A stretch of 7,916 nucleotides of DNA. Source: Candidatus Puniceispirillum sp. (GTDB taxonomy: Bacteria; Pseudomonadota; Alphaproteobacteria; Puniceispirillales; Puniceispirillaceae). Of this stretch, positions 1 through 5,886 are shown piece after piece. Below the pieces are notes generated by a model, which saw only the letters and a list, made by a program, of their open reading frames with translations, was not told the origin of the DNA and did not search any database. Position numbers and translations under genes: made by a program. The first letter of the stretch is position 1. Every line of letters starts with the position of its first letter. Location of the stretch: assembly GCA_016778825.1 (NCBI GenBank), contig JADHOU010000066.1, positions 1 through 7,916 of the forward strand, read 5' to 3'.

Positions 1-1
1 T

Positions 2-547
2 AGAAAACCTCTTGTTGCGATGACACCAAAATCCTTATTGCGTCATCGCTCTGCTGTTTCAAGTTTACGAGATCTAGGTCCAGGCACAACATTTCACCGG
101 TTGCTTGACGAGCGTGACTGTAACGTAAAACATGGTGCAGCTAAACGCATTGTCATGTGTTCAGGCAAGATCTACTATGATTTGGCAGACGCTCGTGACG
201 CTGCAGAAGCGTGGGATATTGAAATTTTGCGTGTTGAGCAATTATATCCATTTCCATCAAAAACTACTTTTGAGTTGTTATCTAAGACGCCTAGTGCTGA
301 AGTTATATGGTGCCAGGAAGAACCCAAAAATATGGGTGGGTGGACATTTGTACGTGACTTTATTGAAGATGCAATGCAAGCGGCTAGCATGAAGCAAAGT
401 CGGTTGAAATATGCTGGCCGCCCTGCAGCTGCGTCGCCAGCTACCGGCTCTTTTGCTCGTCATGTGAAAGAACAGAAGCAGCTTGTTGCAGAGGCTCTTG
501 GCCCAATGGTGGCTGAATCGCAAAAAGCTGGTCCGACAAAAAAATAG
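2..547 (+). CDS. sucA: 2-oxoglutarate dehydrogenase E1 component, C-terminal part (partial at left edge)
   Basis: E1 decarboxylates 2-oxoglutarate with thiamine diphosphate and passes the succinyl group to the lipoyl arm of E2; it is the first enzyme of the cytoplasmic OGDH complex. Only the last 181 codons are here; the frame is open to the left edge, so the first Met in view (position 20) is internal. The C-terminal hallmarks of the family are all visible: [15 protein letters not shown] at the left edge, [21 protein letters not shown] and [13 protein letters not shown], followed by a short Lys-rich tail. The gene ends in TAG, 55 bp before sucB, in the usual alphaproteobacterial order sucA-sucB-lpdA. 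The codon use is odd: of 23 alanine codons none is GCC (13 GCT, 6 GCA, 4 GCG), and GC is about 47%, unlike the neighbours. Identification is firm; the length of the missing part cannot be judged here. Confidence 0.97.
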   Translation, partial: RKPLVAMTPKSLLRHRSAVSSLRDLGPGTTFHRLLDERDCNVKHGAAKRIVMCSGKIYYDLADARDAAEAWDIEILRVEQLYPFPSKTTFELLSKTPSAEVIWCQEEPKNMGGWTFVRDFIEDAMQAASMKQSRLKYAGRPAAASPATGSFARHVKEQKQLVAEALGPMVAESQKAGPTKK

Positions 548-549
548 AC

Positions 550-572
550 AAAGCCTGTTTTTTACAAGCTTT
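550..572 (+). other. Intercistronic hairpin between sucA and sucB
   Basis: Outer arms AAAGC (550-554) and GCTTT (568-572), then a one-base mismatch (C555/A567), then TGT/ACA around a five-T loop (559-563). This gives eight base pairs with one internal mismatch, three bases after the sucA stop and 15 bases before the sucB ribosome binding site. The stem is AU-rich and not followed by a T-run, so it does not look like a strong terminator. It might affect mRNA stability or the E1/E2 ratio, but that is inference. Confidence 0.35.
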
Positions 573-587
573 CAGACAAGGTACCGT

Positions 588-594
588 AGGAGGG
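588..594 (+). promoter_or_regulatory. Shine-Dalgarno site of sucB
   Basis: AGGAGGG lies 8 bases before the ATG at 603. It is the strongest ribosome binding site in the window. It fixes the sucB start at 603 rather than at the in-frame ATG at 483, which lies inside sucA. Confidence 0.85.
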
Positions 595-602
595 TGCTTA
601 CA

Positions 603-1865
603 ATGTCAATTGATATTAATGTTCCAACACTTGGCGAATCAGTCAGCGATGCAACGATTGCCCGCTGGATAAAAAAGGCGGGCGACGCGGTCGCTGCAGA
701 TGAACCGATTGTTGAACTTGAGACGGATAAGGTGACATTGGAAGTGCCGTCACCGGTTGCTGGCAAGCTTGGTGAAATCATCGCTGCCGAAGGTGAAACC
801 GTTGAAGTTGGCGCGCTTTTGGCGCGGGTTGAAGAAGGCGCGGCTGGGGCCAAACCGGCACCAAAGCAAGATGCACCAAAATCAGCGCCGGTAAAAGCGG
901 CAGATGAAACCCCTGCCCCGGTTGCGGCGTCAGCATCTGTGCCAGCGGCAATTGACAGTTCTGACCTGTCACCCGCAGTGCGGCGGCTGGTTGATGAACA
1001 TAAACTCAATCCAGCAAATATTGCGGCAACAGGTGTTGGCGGGCGGTTGACCAAGGCCGATGTTTTGGCCGCGATCAACAAGCCGCAGGCCGCACCGGCG
1101 CAAACCGTCATGGCAACGGCAAATGCGCCAACACCACCACGGGCAACACCGCGGGCGGTTGATGCGGCGCGTGAAGAGCGTGTTCGAATGTCGAAATTGC
1201 GGCAGGTCATTGCCACACGGCTGAAAGCGGCGCAAAATAGCGCGGCGATGCTAACCACCTTTAACGAGGTGAATATGTCGTCGCTGATGAAATTGCGGGC
1301 TGATTATAAAGATGCATTCGAAGCCGCGCATGAAGTCCGGCTCGGCTTTATGGGTGTATTTGTGCAAGCAGCCATTCAGGCGCTTCGTGAATTTCCGGCG
1401 GTAAATGCCGAAATTGATGGCACTGATATTATCTATAAAAATTACTATAATATCGGGGTTGCTGTTGGCACGCCGCAAGGGCTTGTTGTACCCGTCATCA
1501 AAAATGCTGGTGAAATGAGTTTGGCCGATACCGAGCGGGCAATCTCGGATTTTGGTCTTCGTGCGCGCGATGGCAAAATTGCGCCTGATGATATGGCTGG
1601 CGGCACTTTCACCATTTCGAATGGTGGTGTTTACGGGTCAATGATGTCAACGCCGATTTTGAACCCGCCGCAAAGCGGTATTCTTGGCATGCATAAGATC
1701 GAAAAGCGCGCAGTTGTGATTGATGACCAGATTGTGATTCGCCCGATGATGTATTTGGCCTTATCATATGATCATCGTATTATTGATGGTCGCGAGGCTG
1801 TATCATTTCTGGCACGGATCAAGGAAATGGTCGAAGACCCACGTCGCTTGTTAATTGGCGTCTAA
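603..1865 (+). CDS. sucB: Dihydrolipoyl succinyltransferase, E2 component of 2-oxoglutarate dehydrogenase
   Basis: E2 forms the core of the OGDH complex and transfers the succinyl group from its lipoyl arm to CoA, giving succinyl-CoA. The 420-residue protein has one lipoyl domain (about 1-77) with lipoylation site Lys43 in [11 protein letters not shown]. An Ala/Pro-rich linker follows (about 80-118), then the peripheral subunit-binding domain (about 121-158; [16 protein letters not shown] and [15 protein letters not shown]), a second linker, and the acyltransferase domain (about 188-420). The last carries the catalytic motif [15 protein letters not shown], with His391 and Asp395. The length and single lipoyl domain fit bacterial SucB (E. 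coli about 405 residues). The N-terminus [18 protein letters not shown] is typical of OGDH E2, and placement between sucA and lpdA argues against a pyruvate or branched-chain E2. It is probably cotranscribed with sucA. Confidence 0.97.
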   Translation: MSIDINVPTLGESVSDATIARWIKKAGDAVAADEPIVELETDKVTLEVPSPVAGKLGEIIAAEGETVEVGALLARVEEGAAGAKPAPKQDAPKSAPVKAADETPAPVAASASVPAAIDSSDLSPAVRRLVDEHKLNPANIAATGVGGRLTKADVLAAINKPQAAPAQTVMATANAPTPPRATPRAVDAAREERVRMSKLRQVIATRLKAAQNSAAMLTTFNEVNMSSLMKLRADYKDAFEAAHEVRLGFMGVFVQAAIQALREFPAVNAEIDGTDIIYKNYYNIGVAVGTPQGLVVPVIKNAGEMSLADTERAISDFGLRARDGKIAPDDMAGGTFTISNGGVYGSMMSTPILNPPQSGILGMHKIEKRAVVIDDQIVIRPMMYLALSYDHRIIDGREAVSFLARIKEMVEDPRRLLIGV

Positions 1866-1874
1866 CGGCACGCA

Positions 1875-1913
1875 TTGCAAAACCACTTTGCAAAATCGCT
1901 TTACAAAAATTGC
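1875..1913 (+). repeat. 13-bp tandem repeat, three copies, in the sucB-lpdA gap
   Basis: Three head-to-tail 13-bp units: TTGCAAAACCACT (1875-1887), TTGCAAAATCGCT (1888-1900) and TTACAAAAATTGC (1901-1913). The first two differ at two positions. The third keeps only the leading 8-mer, with one change. Together they fill more than half of the 67-bp gap and end just before the lpdA ribosome binding site. No function is recognised. Confidence 0.6.
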
Positions 1914-1919
1914 CGGCAA
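1910..1919. repeat. 10-bp perfect palindrome before the lpdA ribosome binding site
   Basis: TTGCCGGCAA is a perfect 10-bp palindrome abutting the lpdA Shine-Dalgarno site and overlapping the end of the 13-bp repeat tract. With no loop it would form only a poor RNA hairpin. It could be a DNA-binding half-site pair or chance. Confidence 0.35.
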
Positions 1920-1920
1920 A

Positions 1921-1926
1921 AAGGAA
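1921..1926 (+). promoter_or_regulatory. Shine-Dalgarno site of lpdA
   Basis: AAGGAA lies 6 bases before the ATG at 1933, supporting that start. The following residues (MQNNSFDLIIIGAGPGG) begin at the normal distance from the FAD-binding motif. Confidence 0.75.
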
Positions 1927-1932
1927 AGATAG

Positions 1933-3342
1933 ATGCAGAATAACAGCTTTGATCTCATCATTATTGGTGCTGGCCCGGGCGGTTATGTTGGGGCCATTCG
2001 CGCGTCCCAGCTTGGGATGAATGTTGCCTGCATCGAAAAACGGCCAACGCTTGGCGGTACTTGTTTGAATGTTGGCTGTATTCCGTCAAAGGCGCTTTTG
2101 AATACGTCTGAGCATTTTGCAAATGCCGCGTCAGGCACGCTTGGAAAATTGGGCATCTCGCTTGGATCGGTTGCGCTTGATCTTAAACAGATGATGCAAT
2201 CGAAAAGCGATATTGTTGACACGCTGACCGGCGGCATTGATTTTCTGTTCAAGAAAAACAAAATTACCCGCCTTGAAGGAAGCGCAACCATCACGGGTAC
2301 GGGAAGCGTGACCATCGTCGATGGTAAGGATAAAGGCGATTATAAAGCTGGCAAAATCATGATTGCCACCGGCAGTCACCCTTCCAGCCTTCCCGGCGTT
2401 ACCATTGATGGAAAACATATTGTCAGCTCAACCGGCGCTTTGAGTCTTGAAACCTTGCCAAAGAAAATGGTGGTAATTGGTGCAGGCTATATCGGACTTG
2501 AGCTTGGTACGGTTTGGGCGCGCCTTGGTGCCGAGGTTGAAGTCATCGAGTTTTTGCCGCGAATCTTGCCTGGCATGGATGCTGAAATCGCCAAGAAATT
2601 TATGACCATTGCCAACAAGCAGGGCTTGAAATTCCGTCTCAGCACCGCGGTAAAATCGGCCAAAGCCGGAAAAAATAGTGTTAGTCTGACAGTCACCCCG
2701 GCCAATGGTGGTGATGAAGAAACCATAAAGGCTGATATTGCGCTTGTTTCGGTTGGGCGGCATCCGGCAACAGACGGGCTTGGGCTTGAAAAGATTGGCG
2801 TTACCATGACACCACGTGGCCGCATTGCGGTTGATGCCCGCTTTGAGACCAGTATCGAAGATATCTATGCCATAGGTGATGTGATTGACGGGCCGATGCT
2901 GGCGCATAAGGCCGAAGAAGATGCGGTTGCCGCTGTTGAAATGATGGCTGGTAAGCCGGGTCATGTTGATTATGATTTGGTGCCGGGCATCGTTTATACC
3001 GCGCCGGAAATTGCCACTTTGGGAAAGTCTGAAGAAGCCTTGACTGAAGCTGGTATTGATTTTGTCAAGGGTTTGTTTCCGTTTTCGGCAAACAGCCGTG
3101 CGCGGGCGCAAGGACATAGCGATGGGTTTGTGAAAATTTTGGCCTGTGCGAAAACTGACAAGATTCTTGGCGTTCATATTATCGGCCATGAGGCCGGAAC
3201 GGTGATCCATGAATGCGCTACGGCCATGACCTTTGGCGCCTCAGCCGAAGATATTGCCCGCACCTGTCATGGTCATCCAACTTTGAATGAGGCCGTCAAA
3301 GAAGCTGCGCTAGCAGTTGATGGCCGCGCCATTCATATCTAG
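1933..3342 (+). CDS. lpdA: Dihydrolipoyl dehydrogenase, E3 component
   Basis: E3 is a flavoprotein that reoxidises the dihydrolipoyl groups of E2 and reduces NAD+ to NADH. At 469 residues it is a normal full-length E3. The N-terminal FAD-binding site is IIIGAGPGGYVGA (about 9-21). The redox disulfide pair Cys44/Cys49 lies in GGTCLNVGCIPSK. The NAD-binding motif is VVIGAGYIGLELG (about 180-192), and the second FAD contact is IYAIGDV with Asp316. The C-terminal dimerisation domain holds the catalytic pair His448 and Glu453 in GHPTLNEAVKEAA. Its position after sucB suggests its main partner is the OGDH complex, although in many bacteria one E3 also serves pyruvate dehydrogenase and the glycine cleavage system. 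It ends the operon, facing xerC 46 bp away. Confidence 0.97.
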   Translation: MQNNSFDLIIIGAGPGGYVGAIRASQLGMNVACIEKRPTLGGTCLNVGCIPSKALLNTSEHFANAASGTLGKLGISLGSVALDLKQMMQSKSDIVDTLTGGIDFLFKKNKITRLEGSATITGTGSVTIVDGKDKGDYKAGKIMIATGSHPSSLPGVTIDGKHIVSSTGALSLETLPKKMVVIGAGYIGLELGTVWARLGAEVEVIEFLPRILPGMDAEIAKKFMTIANKQGLKFRLSTAVKSAKAGKNSVSLTVTPANGGDEETIKADIALVSVGRHPATDGLGLEKIGVTMTPRGRIAVDARFETSIEDIYAIGDVIDGPMLAHKAEEDAVAAVEMMAGKPGHVDYDLVPGIVYTAPEIATLGKSEEALTEAGIDFVKGLFPFSANSRARAQGHSDGFVKILACAKTDKILGVHIIGHEAGTVIHECATAMTFGASAEDIARTCHGHPTLNEAVKEAALAVDGRAIHI

Positions 3343-3388
3343 CTAGTCCTAGGCGATTGACTGGGGTGCAATTTGCGGGCATGTGCGT
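3343..3388. other. Convergent gap between lpdA and xerC, with a CTAG cluster
   Basis: This 46-bp gap separates the stop codons of lpdA (plus) and xerC (minus). I see no stem of more than about four pairs and no T-run, so no intrinsic terminator for either operon. CTAG occurs three times in 14 bases (3339-3342, 3343-3346, 3349-3352; the first includes the lpdA stop) and once more at 3310-3313. A second in-frame stop for lpdA, TGA, lies at 3358-3360. Confidence 0.5.
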
Positions 3389-4285
3389 TTAGCGTTGCGC
3401 GCGTGGATGTGTGTCGCGGTGAATCTGAATTAGATGGGTTTCGTCAACATGCGTATAGCGTTGGGTTGTCGATAGGCTGACATGGCCAAGCAATTCTTGG
3501 ATGGCGCGAAGATCGCCACCATTGCCAAGAAGATGCGTTGCAAAGGCATGGCGCAAACTATGTGGTGTGACATGCGATGGCAGATCAAGCTCGACACGCA
3601 ATCCTTCTAGCAAACGTTGAACCGCGCGGGCGCCAAGCGGTTTCCCGCGGCTGCTGACAAATAATGGCGCCTGCGCCCCATCATCAAATGGGCAATCCCC
3701 AAGATAATCATCAACCGCTTCGCTGGCTGCCTTTAGCACCGGCACATCGCGCATTTTATCGCCCTTGCCGGTAATGGTTAACCAGTCACCAAGTGGCGCA
3801 TCTTTACGGTGAAGGCCAAGCGCCTCGGAAATGCGTAATCCGGCACCATAAAGCAGCATCAAAACGGCAAAATCGCGCTTTTTGACCCAATCGGCACCGC
3901 GCCGGTTGAAAATGGCCTGAAGCAGGGCATGGGCATCATCGACCGACATTGATTTTGGAACGGCGCGCGGTGGTTGCGGTGCGCGTAACCAGCCAAGGTC
4001 GGGAACATTAACAAGCTTGTTGCGGCCGCAAAACCGGTAAAAGCTGCGCACCGAGGATACCCGTCTTGCAATTGTTGTTCGCGCAAGCTGACGTGATGCC
4101 ATATGTGCTAGCCAGCCCCGAAATATTTGGCGCGATAGCGGCGCATTTGCTGCGTTTGCATCAGCACTAAGATAGCTGGAAAAATCATCAAGATCGCGTT
4201 CATAAGCATCAAGCGTGTTTGCTCCATAGCGTTTTTCACTGGCAAGCCAGCGAAGCCATGCTGCACGATGTGCCGCCGCAATCAT
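3389..4285 (-). CDS. xerC: Tyrosine recombinase XerC
   Basis: XerC, with its partner XerD, cuts and rejoins DNA at dif to resolve chromosome dimers before cell division. The 298-residue protein has the usual two parts. The N-terminal SAM-like core-binding domain (about 5-90) includes NTLDAYERDLDDF. The C-terminal catalytic domain (about 112-290) has every family residue: Arg151 (GAGLRISEAL), Lys174 (TGKGDK), His242 and Arg245 (PHSLRHAFATHLL), His268 (LLGHVS) and nucleophile Tyr277 (QRYTHV). The start overlaps the DUF484 stop by 4 bp (ATGA), and AGGTG (4294-4298, minus strand) lies 8 bases upstream. XerC and XerD are hard to separate by sequence alone. I chose XerC because of the DUF484 neighbour, a linkage known in other proteobacteria, and the HPRAQR-type C-terminus. 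No dif site is visible nearby, and nothing suggests an integron or phage integrase. Confidence 0.92.
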   Translation of the reverse strand: MIAAAHRAAWLRWLASEKRYGANTLDAYERDLDDFSSYLSADANAANAPLSRQIFRGWLAHMASRQLARTTIARRVSSVRSFYRFCGRNKLVNVPDLGWLRAPQPPRAVPKSMSVDDAHALLQAIFNRRGADWVKKRDFAVLMLLYGAGLRISEALGLHRKDAPLGDWLTITGKGDKMRDVPVLKAASEAVDDYLGDCPFDDGAQAPLFVSSRGKPLGARAVQRLLEGLRVELDLPSHVTPHSLRHAFATHLLGNGGDLRAIQELLGHVSLSTTQRYTHVDETHLIQIHRDTHPRAQR

Positions 4286-5016
4286 CGTGAATTCACCTGC
4301 AATTCGAGCCTTGCCGCCAAGGTGACACCAACCATTTCGGCAAGAAGAACAAGAAGGTCACTGCCAAGATCGGGATGAAAACTATTGGTGGTTTTGCCGC
4401 CAAGCAATAACAGGCATTGCGAGACCGGATCGGGAAGCCGATCGGGAAGCCGGATAATGGCAAGGCTTTGTGTCGGTTTGATCAGCAGCTTCTGGGCAGC
4501 CTCATTTGGCAGCCCCAAAAACAGCCCACAGTTTTCGGTGGCTTGGTCAATCTGATTTGCTGGATGCACCATCAGCCCCAGATCAAGGGCATCCGGAATT
4601 GCCGCTTCGAACTCGCTAATCAATTGGCATTGGTTCAGGTCAAAAATCACCGGAAATTCGGTTGCAATCACCTGACACATGCCAGCAAGATCGGTGCTGG
4701 CAAGAAGCCCCAATGTGGCGTGGTGAAGCCGTGTCCAGCTGAGCATGTTTTCGGCGGCCACATGCAAAAGCGATTGATGTGTTTGGCTTAATTTACGGGC
4801 ATCCTGCCGCGCCTTGGCGGCCAGTGCCGGAATCAGATTCACTACCTTATCGTCAATTTTATCATCGGCTTCGATCGAGGTGCCAGCCGCGGTGATACAG
4901 GCCGCAAGCAGCTCTGGCTGGGTTGCCAGCAATTTCGACATTTCGGCAGGATTGTCGGTCAAAAAGCTGGCAACATCTTTGGCGGTGATTGTTTTTTTAG
5001 ATTTATCGTCTGCCAT
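4282..5016 (-). CDS. DUF484 family protein (GAF-like), xerC-linked
   Basis: The 244-residue cytoplasmic protein has no signal peptide or membrane segment. The DUF484 pattern is recognisable. There is an N-terminal helical part (about 10-40; TAKDVASFLTDNPAEMSKLL, then a short run ending PELL). A predicted helical or coiled stretch follows (about 60-100; LIPALAAKARQDARKLSQTH through LHHATLGLLAS). The C-terminal half resembles a GAF fold and ends with NSFHPDLGSDLLVLLAEMVG, a typical DUF484 ending. The molecular function is unknown. Tight coupling to xerC (4-bp ATGA overlap) suggests coordinated expression. The ATG at 5014-5016 has AAAGG (5024-5028, minus strand) 7 bases upstream. One oddity is a tandem RLPD-RLPD at residues 189-196, encoded by a perfect 12-bp duplication. 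Family assignment rests on pattern recall, not a search. Confidence 0.85.
   Translation of the reverse strand: MADDKSKKTITAKDVASFLTDNPAEMSKLLATQPELLAACITAAGTSIEADDKIDDKVVNLIPALAAKARQDARKLSQTHQSLLHVAAENMLSWTRLHHATLGLLASTDLAGMCQVIATEFPVIFDLNQCQLISEFEAAIPDALDLGLMVHPANQIDQATENCGLFLGLPNEAAQKLLIKPTQSLAIIRLPDRLPDPVSQCLLLLGGKTTNSFHPDLGSDLLVLLAEMVGVTLAARLELQVNSR
4428..4451. repeat. Perfect 12-bp tandem duplication inside the DUF484 gene
   Basis: GATCGGGAAGCC occurs twice head to tail (4428-4439 and 4440-4451). Being a multiple of three it keeps the frame and yields the repeated tetrapeptide RLPD-RLPD (residues 189-196) before the conserved C-terminal block. Perfect identity of the two copies suggests a recent slippage event. 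Confidence 0.8.
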
Positions 5017-5069
5017 AATGCTGCCTTTGCTTGGCGTTTCCTATGCGGCGAAACCCACTTGGATTGCAC

Positions 5070-5723
5070 CTATAAAATCGATTGGCCAGTTGCTTGCCAG
5101 TCTTTCAAAAACGCGTCCAGACCACTATCGGTTAGGGGGTGATGATAAAGCGCGGTCAAAATCTTTGGCGGCAAAGTCACCGCATCGGCTCCCATCAGGG
5201 CAGCGTCAACGACATGCTGGGTGCTTCGAACCGAGGCGACCAAAACCTCGGTATCATAATCATAATTTGCATAGATGCTGCAAATCTCTTCGATCAGCCC
5301 CATCCCGTCGCGGCCGATATCGTCAAGCCGTCCGACAAAAGGTGAAATAAATTTCGCGCCGGCCTTGGCCGCCAGCAAGGCCTGCCCAGCGGCAAAACAT
5401 AACGTAACATTGACATCGGTGCCAGAATCGCTAAGCGCGCGGCAGGTCATCAGCCCGTCACGGGTCAATGGCACCTTTACCGTTACATTCGGGGCGATGG
5501 CAGCCAGCTTTTGGCCTTCGGTAAGCATTGTTTTGAAATCGGTCGCCGTGACTTCGGCGCTAACCGGCCCATCAACAAGGCTGCAGATTTCAGCAATCGT
5601 TTCAAGAATGTTGCGTCCTGATTTGGCAATCAAAGACGGGTTTGTCGTGATCCCATCAACGAATCCAGTATCGCAAAGCGCGGTGATTTCGCCAACATCG
5701 GCACTATCGAGGAAAATTTTCAT
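5070..5723 (-). CDS. tal: Transaldolase of the small TalC/FSA-type family
   Basis: Transaldolase moves a dihydroxyacetone unit between sugar phosphates in the non-oxidative pentose phosphate pathway. The 217-residue protein is the usual length for the small class-I aldolase subfamily. It starts [13 protein letters not shown], then [13 protein letters not shown], the Schiff-base Lys83 in NVTVKVPLT, and [19 protein letters not shown] with [11 protein letters not shown]. Two residues separate true transaldolases from fructose-6-phosphate aldolases. Glu57 (SAEVTAT) sits where FSA has Gln, and Phe129 (SPFVGR) where FSA has Tyr, so I favour transaldolase over the common 'fsa' label. The start at 5723 matches the family N-terminus and has AGGG (5732-5735, minus strand) 8 bases upstream. 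An in-frame ATG at 5795 would add 24 residues unlike the family. It is the first of three minus-strand genes, 53 bp before DUF484. Confidence 0.93.
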   Translation of the reverse strand: MKIFLDSADVGEITALCDTGFVDGITTNPSLIAKSGRNILETIAEICSLVDGPVSAEVTATDFKTMLTEGQKLAAIAPNVTVKVPLTRDGLMTCRALSDSGTDVNVTLCFAAGQALLAAKAGAKFISPFVGRLDDIGRDGMGLIEEICSIYANYDYDTEVLVASVRSTQHVVDAALMGADAVTLPPKILTALYHHPLTDSGLDAFLKDWQATGQSIL

Positions 5724-5886
5724 GTTATTAACCCTGTTTTCACTGGATTGATGCTTGCGCTTTTTCTGCGCGCCACGCAAGTTTACTTGAAGCAACAGCG
5801 CAAATCCACAATCTTAAAATAACCGCTGTTCAGCTTGTTCTGATGGCGGATGATTTCACAGGATCCAATGTTTATAAAGATTTATC
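5724..5886. promoter_or_regulatory. Divergent control region between the transaldolase gene and priA
   Basis: This 163-bp gap must hold the promoters of the minus-strand operon and of priA. I cannot assign -35/-10 boxes with confidence: candidates such as TTGAAG (5787-5792) and TAAAAT (5815-5820) are not at standard spacing. The gap is locally AT-rich (about 5806-5822 and 5867-5886). It contains three inverted repeats: CTTGCG/CGCAAG (5754-5759 and 5776-5781), CAAGT-TT-ACTTG (5778-5789), and a longer bulged one at 5790-5836 listed separately. Confidence 0.5.
5790..5836. repeat. Bulged inverted repeat in the divergent control region
   Basis: AACAGCG (5794-5800) is the exact reverse complement of CGCTGTT (5824-5830), across a 23-bp AT-rich centre. 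Past a two-base bulge (CA, 5831-5832) the pairing continues with AAGC (5790-5793) and GCTT (5833-5836), giving 11 paired positions. Its placement between divergent genes suits an operator or promoter-overlapping site, but no regulator is identified. Confidence 0.5.

Noticed and set aside
483..602. Upstream in-frame ATG extending sucB by 40 residues
   Set aside because: The extension overlaps the sucA 3' end, does not resemble the E2 N-terminus, and bypasses the strong AGGAGGG before the ATG at 603.
572..1258. Long antisense open frame (228 codons) across the first half of sucB
   Set aside because: It lies entirely opposite a conserved gene, its Ala/Ser/Thr-rich product is what the complement of the lipoyl and linker region gives, and it shows no recognisable domain.
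2428..3210. 260-codon antisense open frame within lpdA
   Set aside because: It is fully covered by the well-conserved E3 gene; the translation is Arg/His/Asn-rich, has no family resemblance and is a codon-bias shadow.
3389..4285. Tyrosine recombinase as a sign of an integrative element or integron
   Set aside because: Length, motifs and coupling to DUF484 mark a housekeeping XerC; I saw no attachment repeats, cassette array, tRNA gene or phage genes nearby.
4814..5350. Plus-strand open frame spanning the DUF484-transaldolase boundary
   Set aside because: It runs opposite two supported minus-strand genes; the product matches no family I recognise and switches character at the gene boundary.
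5724..5795. 24-residue N-terminal extension of the transaldolase
   Set aside because: The basic extra residues are not part of the family; [10 protein letters not shown] at 5723 is the standard N-terminus and has its own ribosome binding site.
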